Shown here: positions 5,227 to 8,980 of the stretch, piece by piece
Layout of the letters: each line of letters starts with the position of its first letter
Position numbering within the stretch: the stretch's first letter is position 1
DNA from: Clostridia bacterium
GTDB lineage: Bacteria; Bacillota; Clostridia; Christensenellales; Aristaeellaceae
Direction: 5' to 3'
NCBI GenBank assembly: GCA_016295665.1
Contig: JAEDKS010000097.1
Location: forward strand, 1-8,980
Length of the DNA stretch: 8,980 nucleotides
Notes under the pieces: generated by a model
What the model was told of the DNA's origin: nothing
What the model saw: only the letters and a program-made list of their open reading frames with translations
Databases searched by the model: none
Translations under genes and position numbers: made by a program

Positions 5227-7539
5227 TTATTGATCCTCCATCTCCATCATGGTCAGCTTGTTGTCCGCCTCCTTGATGAACTGGTCAATCTTGATCTGCC
5301 CCTCCTTGTAGCGCTTGATGAGCGTCTGGAGCTCGGCGTTGGCGCTCTCCCGGCTGCTCGCGTTCAGGAAGGTCTGCTTGCCCACGGCGATGGTGGGCAC
5401 GATCTCGGTCTGGTAGTACGCCAGGCCCTCGGGGCTGATGTCGTAGCGGTACTTCGCCTTGTACTCCTCCAGCCACTCGCGCTGGGCCTCCAGGCCCTCC
5501 TCGTACTCCCGGCGCTCGCTCTCGTCGGCGTTCTTCATCGCCTCCTCAAGCTCGGCGATGTCGCGCTCCATCTGCTTCACCGCCGTCTCGTAGTACTCGT
5601 TCATCCTCGGCTCGGTCTTGTCGGCAAAGAGCACATAGCCGGTGCTTTCCTTCTCCACGGTCTCCAGCACGCACTCCACGTACCGCAGCGCCAGGTCGAA
5701 CTGCTTGCTGCGGGGATTGACGAACACCACGTCCACGTCGGCGGTGTTGATGACCTCCGTATCCGCGGTCAGGGCCATGGGCAGCATGGTGGAGTACTCG
5801 TCCTCGTTGGCCCGGAAGTTGCCCACCACGCTGAAGCCGTAGTCCAGCAGGGAGTCGCGCCAGATGCCGTCACCGCTCTCCTCATAGGTGGGGCGGATGT
5901 CCCGGCACTCCACGCTCTCCACCGCCGCCACCAGGGAGCGGAACAGGTCGGTGTTGAAGCGCACGCTGCCGGTGGTCGCCTGACAGTAGTTGATGTAGTC
6001 CCGCAGGATGTAGTCGAACAGGTTGTTCTTCATGTAGTCCGCGCCGCTGGTGGAGAACACGGTGTACATGTCGTACTCATCCGCGAACTCCTCGTTCCAC
6101 CGGGTCACGAACTGACACAGCTCGATGTAGTTGGTGGGCATATCCTCCATGGTCAGCCCGACATCCTCCATCACGTACCGGTTCACATACCACCCGGAGG
6201 ACCAGGCGCTGATGGGCACCGCGCAGATGGCGCCGTTCTTGTTCTTCACCGCCTCCTGGAACACGGGGTACATGCGGCCCACCGCGTCGGTGATCGCGGA
6301 GGAGGCGGACAGGTCGGCGCAGTAGCCCTTGCGGAGCATGGTCGTGAACTGGGAGTAGGAGATGGACATGCACAGGATGTCCAGGCTGTCCGAGCCGGTG
6401 ACCATGGCCTGGGCGATGGCCTCCAGACCGCTGTAGTACTCCTCTGCATCGTACACCGGCACGTTGGGATAGCGGCTGTTGAACAGCAGCCGCGCATCGG
6501 TGCTGTAGAGCCCGTACAGGTTCAGGGACGCCTCCGGGTTGAAGTCCAGGGACATGTCCCGCACATACAGCGTCTTGTCATAGTCGGCGCAGACCAGGGT
6601 GGTGCCCATGACCGCCATCCGGTTCGCGGAGTTCACCGGCAGGAAGCCCACCTGCTTCGTGGTCTTCAGGTCATCCACCAGCGCCATGATGCGCCCGCCA
6701 TCCACCCACACGGGGGCCTGCAGCGCATCGCACCATGTCCAGCGGAGCTGATACTCGTTCACGTCCAGCGTGCCAACGCTCTGCGCGGTGTCCGCGTCCG
6801 CGTCGTACACCGCCAGGGTGAAGGGCAGGAAGCTGTTCTTGTCGTTGTCGTAGTAGTCCTTCGTCTGCCGCTGCAGCAGCAGCGCCTTGCCGTCCTTGTA
6901 GGGGATGATCTCCCGGATTTCCTTCACGGCGCTCTCGGCGGTGGCGCCGTCCTTCAGGTCAACCCGCACCAGCCGGTAGAAGTTGTCGTAGTCGGGGGTG
7001 TAGTCCGGCACCATGCACAGCAGCGTGCCGTTCACCACGAGGCTCTGCTCGGGCGTGGCGAAGTAGCTGTAGTCCTCCTCCTCGCGGATAAAGGCCTTCA
7101 GGTTCGCCACCGTGACCATGTCCTCATAGGTGACGCCCGCCTCGCCGGGCACGATGCGGAAGATCAGCCCGGAGATGCAGTTCATCGCCATCAGGGAGGT
7201 GCCGTCGGTGAACAGGAGCGTGATGGCATGCTCCACGTCCTGCCCGTTCTCCCGCAGCATGTTCAGGTCCTCCTCGGACATGCCGTCGTAGACCTCCGCC
7301 AGGTTCTTCACGAGCTGAAGCGCCTGCTCCTGCCCCGGCTTCCAGCTGTACAGGCACATGCCGTCGCCGTCGCTGTACTCGTTCACCAGCATGTACACCG
7401 TGTCCCCCACGGTGAGCATCTCGCGCACGTAGATGCTGTCGCTGTCCCCCACCTGCACCATCGCGTTCTCCGCCAGCGCGGCGGGCAGCATGCTCACGGC
7501 CAGCACCGCACAGAGCAGCGCGCAAAGCAATCTTTTCAT
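5227..7539 (-). CDS. Large secreted ABC solute-binding protein with extra N-terminal repeat domain
   Basis: From the ATG at 7539 the product has 770 residues. A signal peptide (MKRLLCALLCAVLAVSMLPA, then ALA, with likely cleavage at about residue 23) opens it. There is no lipobox cysteine, although Gram-positive binding proteins are usually lipoproteins. Residues about 35-345 hold repeated segments of the DG-x-hydrophobic strand type (VGDTVYML, TDGTSLMA, VNGTLLCM, KDGKALLL, DGGRIMAL, MGTTLVCA), suggesting a beta-propeller-like domain. From about 350 the pattern is that of an extracellular solute-binding protein: FNSRYPNVPV, SGSD-like TGSDSLDIL, LRKGYCADLS. The end reads LIKRYKEGQIKIDQFIKEAD, as in many CUT1 binding proteins. 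At 645-698 lies a very charged helical insert. The usual length is about 400-550 residues, so this is oversized. A frame extending to 7617 adds no signal-like sequence; AGAGG sits 5 bases before the ATG at 7539 (a second ATG is at 7542). It probably supplies substrate to the two permeases downstream. Confidence 0.85.
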   Translation of the reverse strand: MKRLLCALLCAVLAVSMLPAALAENAMVQVGDSDSIYVREMLTVGDTVYMLVNEYSDGDGMCLYSWKPGQEQALQLVKNLAEVYDGMSEEDLNMLRENGQDVEHAITLLFTDGTSLMAMNCISGLIFRIVPGEAGVTYEDMVTVANLKAFIREEEDYSYFATPEQSLVVNGTLLCMVPDYTPDYDNFYRLVRVDLKDGATAESAVKEIREIIPYKDGKALLLQRQTKDYYDNDKNSFLPFTLAVYDADADTAQSVGTLDVNEYQLRWTWCDALQAPVWVDGGRIMALVDDLKTTKQVGFLPVNSANRMAVMGTTLVCADYDKTLYVRDMSLDFNPEASLNLYGLYSTDARLLFNSRYPNVPVYDAEEYYSGLEAIAQAMVTGSDSLDILCMSISYSQFTTMLRKGYCADLSASSAITDAVGRMYPVFQEAVKNKNGAICAVPISAWSSGWYVNRYVMEDVGLTMEDMPTNYIELCQFVTRWNEEFADEYDMYTVFSTSGADYMKNNLFDYILRDYINYCQATTGSVRFNTDLFRSLVAAVESVECRDIRPTYEESGDGIWRDSLLDYGFSVVGNFRANEDEYSTMLPMALTADTEVINTADVDVVFVNPRSKQFDLALRYVECVLETVEKESTGYVLFADKTEPRMNEYYETAVKQMERDIAELEEAMKNADESERREYEEGLEAQREWLEEYKAKYRYDISPEGLAYYQTEIVPTIAVGKQTFLNASSRESANAELQTLIKRYKEGQIKIDQFIKEADNKLTMMEMEDQ

Positions 7540-7562
7540 CATGTCCTCTTTCCATCCTTTCC

Positions 7563-7577
7563 GGTATCTCCGATACC
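7563..7577. repeat. Short inverted repeat in the binding-protein gene leader
   Basis: GGTATC-TCC-GATACC is a perfect 6-base inverted repeat with a 3-base centre, about 24 bases before the start codon. It could be a small RNA hairpin near the ribosome binding site or an operator half. The sequence alone does not decide between these. Confidence 0.35.
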
Positions 7578-7582
7578 CTTCA

Positions 7583-7595
7583 CCATATAGACGGA
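7583..7595 (-). promoter_or_regulatory. Shared 13-base leader motif, second copy
   Basis: TCCGTCTATATGG on the minus strand, identical to 5035-5047 in the leader of the MalF-type gene and 43 bases before the ATG at 7539. The two copies flank the genes most likely to need joint control (binding protein and permeases). Confidence 0.4.
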
Positions 7596-7618
7596 GAAGC
7601 CGGTCGAATCCATCCATA

Positions 7619-7648
7619 ATCTACAAATTTTTTTCGGACTGTTACAAT
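7619..7648 (-). promoter_or_regulatory. Possible weak promoter for the binding-protein gene
   Basis: On the minus strand TTGTAA (about 7643-7648) is followed after 18 bases by TAGATT (about 7619-7624). Each hexamer has four of six consensus bases. No terminator is seen between the preceding gene and this point, so the binding-protein gene can also be read from the promoter at 8205-8233. Weak call. Confidence 0.3.
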
Positions 7649-7659
7649 TCCCCGCCGCG

Positions 7660-8148
7660 TCACTTCAGCGCCAGCACCGTGACGTGCAGCGCGTCCAGCT
7701 GCTGGGACAGGGTGGTCAGGGATTCGGTGACGTTGCTGCCCCGCGCCAGGTTGTTGTAGTAGCCGTCCAGCACGCTGTACAGGCTGGTGAACACCGACTG
7801 ATCCACCAGCGTTCGTCCGCCCTCCAGGGCGGCGTAGCTCTCGTTCATCACGTCCATGGTGTAGATGCTCGAGCGGATGAGCGCCAGCTGCGCGTTGGAG
7901 TTGGTGGAGGCGGTGCGGCTCAGGTACTTGGTGCTGTTGACAGCGGTGTCGCACTCGGACTGCATCCGGGCGATGATCAGCGACCTGGTCTCATCCCGGT
8001 ACCCCATGGACGGGATGCCCACCACCAGCGCCACCGCCAGCGCGATCAGCACCACGGGCAGCGCCACGTTCTGCCACAGGAACGCCCTTCTCGGGGCATC
8101 ATTCCTGTCCTGCTGCTTTCCCCGCGGGCTATAACGATACGTATTCAT
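7660..8148 (-). CDS. Single-pass membrane protein of unknown function
   Basis: This 162-residue protein is not recognised. It has a basic, polar cytoplasmic start (residues 1-25, rich in R, K and Q), one membrane segment (about 26-45, LPVVLIALAVALVVGIP), and about 115 extracytoplasmic residues. That part is polar with regular hydrophobic spacing, suggesting a helical bundle; no coiled-coil heptads or catalytic motifs stand out. The layout resembles the sensor half of membrane receptors, but no signalling domain follows. The ATG at 8148 is chosen because AGGAGG lies 6 bases upstream (8155-8160). An in-frame ATG at 8184 adds 12 residues without a binding site and lies inside the operator repeats. 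It is the first gene of the leftward series and lies 117 bases before the binding-protein gene, so it may be an accessory or sensing part of the transport system. That link is inferred from position only. Confidence 0.8.
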   Translation of the reverse strand: MNTYRYSPRGKQQDRNDAPRRAFLWQNVALPVVLIALAVALVVGIPSMGYRDETRSLIIARMQSECDTAVNSTKYLSRTASTNSNAQLALIRSSIYTMDVMNESYAALEGGRTLVDQSVFTSLYSVLDGYYNNLARGSNVTESLTTLSQQLDALHVTVLALK

Positions 8149-8178
8149 TTTCTCCCTCCTGTCAAAGCCGTCCTTTAC

Positions 8179-8204
8179 CACCACAATGTGGTGATTTCAC
8201 CACC
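8179..8204. promoter_or_regulatory. GTGGTG/CACCAC repeats over the start site (candidate operator)
   Basis: Three alternating half-sites lie together: CACCAC (8179-8184), GTGGTGA (8188-8194) and TCACCAC (8197-8203). They form two overlapping inverted repeats, 6-AAT-6 and 7-TT-7, sharing the middle arm. The 7-TT-7 repeat abuts the -10 box and covers the predicted start site of the promoter at 8205-8233, the usual place for a repressor. The regulator is not known. Confidence 0.5.
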
Positions 8205-8233
8205 ATCATACCACTTTTCGCAACAAACGTAAA
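8205..8233 (-). promoter_or_regulatory. Sigma-A type promoter for the leftward operon
   Basis: On the minus strand TTTACG (8228-8233) is followed after 17 bases by TATGAT (8205-8210). The TG one base before the -10 box makes it an extended -10 promoter. The predicted start is near 8198, about 50 bases before the ATG at 8148. Confidence 0.65.
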
Positions 8234-8345
8234 GAGTTTTTTGGCATTTCATTCATAAATCCCGCAAAAAAGTCATAATTCGACACGATTTTGGGACGGA
8301 GCCCCCCTTTTTCGCTTTTGGGGCCGGGGGCCGCATGAAAAAATT

Positions 8346-8374
8346 GCATACCCTGCCACCGCTGCGGGCACAAT
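8346..8374 (+). promoter_or_regulatory. spoIIR: Sigma-F-like promoter for spoIIR
   Basis: GCATA (8346-8350) matches the sigma-F -35 pattern GYWTA. After 15 bases, GGGCACAAT (8366-8374) matches the -10 pattern GGnnAnAnT. In Bacillus subtilis spoIIR is read in the forespore by sigma-F, so position and identity agree. The predicted start falls near 8381, just before the AGGAGG ribosome binding site (8385-8390). A sigma-A reading (TTGCAT with 19-base spacing) is weaker. Confidence 0.55.
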
Positions 8375-8397
8375 GAGGGCAGCAAGGAGGGATGGTC

Positions 8398-8952
8398 ATG
8401 CTCAGGCTGCTGGTGATGGTGACGATGCTGCACTTCCTGCTGGGCGCGCCCGGCGGAGACGGGGCGGCGGCGCTGAAGCGCGGGGAGCTGCTGCGGCTTC
8501 ACGTGGTCGCGGAGAGCGACGAGGCGGCGGCGCAGGCCCTCAAGCAGCCCGTGTGGGACGCGGTGCGCTCGACCTACGCCCGCCTGGCCCCCGAGGACGC
8601 GCCCACCCTGCCCACGGCCCGGGCGCTGCTGCCCGAGCTGACGGCGGCGGCGCAGGACGCGGCCCGCGCATCAGGCTTTGGCGGCGAGGTGGCGGTGTCG
8701 CTGGAGATCGCCGCCTTCGACGCCCGGATGCTGGAGGGCATGGTGGTGCCCGCCGGGACATATCCGGCGCTGATGGTGCGCCTGGGCGCGGCGCAGGGGC
8801 ACAACTGCTGGGGGCTGCTGGATCCCGAGAGCAGCCTGCGGGCCGCCTGTGCCGGGGAGGACGGGCGCGTGGACATCATCTGGGACTGGTCGCTGGGCGC
8901 CCTGTGGGAGGCGCTGTTCGGCTGGCGTCCCGTATGGCTTGGAGGTGTATGA
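8398..8952 (+). CDS. spoIIR: Stage II sporulation protein R (divergent)
   Basis: This 184-residue secreted protein would, by family, be made in the forespore and act in the intermembrane space to trigger SpoIIGA-dependent processing of pro-sigma-E in the mother cell. A hydrophobic N-terminus (residues 2-16) gives a signal or anchor. Residues 32-56 (LLRLHVVAESD, then ALKQPVWDAV) match the family's opening block (LRxHVxANSD, ALKLxVRDAV). Residues 118-142 (PAGTYPALMVRLG, then GHNCWGLLDP) match the block usually written G-x-NWWC-VLFP, but here NWWC is replaced by NCWG. The protein is shorter than the roughly 220 residues of the Bacillus protein. The ATG at 8398 has AGGAGG at 7-base spacing; the ATG at 8392 is only one base from it. 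The gene is divergent from the transport operon and preceded by a sigma-F-like promoter, which supports the call. Confidence 0.8.
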   Translation: MLRLLVMVTMLHFLLGAPGGDGAAALKRGELLRLHVVAESDEAAAQALKQPVWDAVRSTYARLAPEDAPTLPTARALLPELTAAAQDAARASGFGGEVAVSLEIAAFDARMLEGMVVPAGTYPALMVRLGAAQGHNCWGLLDPESSLRAACAGEDGRVDIIWDWSLGALWEALFGWRPVWLGGV

Positions 8953-8955
8953 CCG

Positions 8956-8980
8956 ATGCGCGGACCCACGAAGAAGGCGG
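8956..8980 (+). CDS. Start of a gene cut by the window edge
   Basis: A strong ribosome binding site GGAGGTG (8941-8947) inside the last codons of spoIIR is followed 8 bases later by ATG at 8956, which opens MRGPTKKA before the sequence ends. A second ATG at 8949 overlaps the spoIIR stop as ATGA but sits only one base after the ribosome binding site. A downstream gene coupled to spoIIR is therefore likely; its product cannot be identified from eight residues. Confidence 0.5.

Noticed and set aside
5047..7590. Very long open frame on the plus strand opposite the binding-protein gene
   Set aside because: Its product is rich in H, V, L, Q and G with no domain pattern, as expected from the antisense of a GC-rich gene. 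The minus strand gives a signal peptide, a binding-protein signature and a ribosome binding site.
7540..7617. N-terminal extension of the binding protein to an ATG at 7617
   Set aside because: The added residues are charged and precede a clear signal peptide, and there is no ribosome binding site before 7617. This stretch also holds the leader motif and inverted repeat.
8291..8340. C-run, T-run and G-run stretch between the divergent promoters
   Set aside because: Only short CCCC/GGGG and GGCC/GGCC pairings can be drawn, with no clear terminator, riboswitch or promoter. Left unexplained.
1..8980. CRISPR arrays, tRNA or rRNA genes, transposases and insertion-sequence ends
   Set aside because: No regularly spaced repeats, tRNA-like cloverleaf, rRNA-like segment or transposase motif was seen on either strand.

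Overview
The window looks like chromosomal DNA of a GC-rich, spore-forming member of the Firmicutes (Clostridia in the broad sense). The main evidence is a divergent spoIIR gene at the right end, preceded by a good match to a forespore sigma-F promoter. Strong AGGAGG-type ribosome binding sites and Gram-positive style binding-protein and permease genes agree with this. The exact lineage cannot be read from the sequence.

Layout. Positions 1-84 hold phased T-tracts and an intrinsic terminator that closes a long leftward (minus strand) gene series. In order of transcription, right to left, the series is: a 162-residue single-pass membrane protein of unknown function (7660-8148); a 770-residue secreted solute-binding protein with an extra N-terminal repeat domain (5227-7539); MalF-type and MalG-type ABC permeases (4148-4999 and 3229-4107); a MacA/HlyD-type membrane fusion protein (1836-3212); and a MacB/FtsX-type permease with a fused cytoplasmic domain resembling the SCP2 domain of Eis-type proteins (132-1790). 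On the plus strand are spoIIR (8398-8952) and the first codons of another gene (8956-8980).

Expression. A sigma-A type promoter with a GTGGTG/CACCAC repeat over its start site lies before the membrane protein gene. A GC-rich hairpin follows the binding-protein gene. A second sigma-A type promoter (TTGCAA-17-TATAAT) with a dyad over its start site then drives the permease/adaptor block. The leaders of the binding-protein gene and the first permease gene share an exact 13-base motif at similar distances from the start codons.

How the genes may work together. The binding protein and two permeases make up the non-ATPase part of a carbohydrate-type (CUT1-like) importer. The adaptor and MacB-like permease make up the non-ATPase part of a MacAB-like machine. 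No ATPase for either half is encoded here, and the terminator shows none follows in the operon. The most unusual features are the pairing of an importer with a MacAB-like pair in one transcription unit, and the SCP2-like domain on the MacB-like permease.
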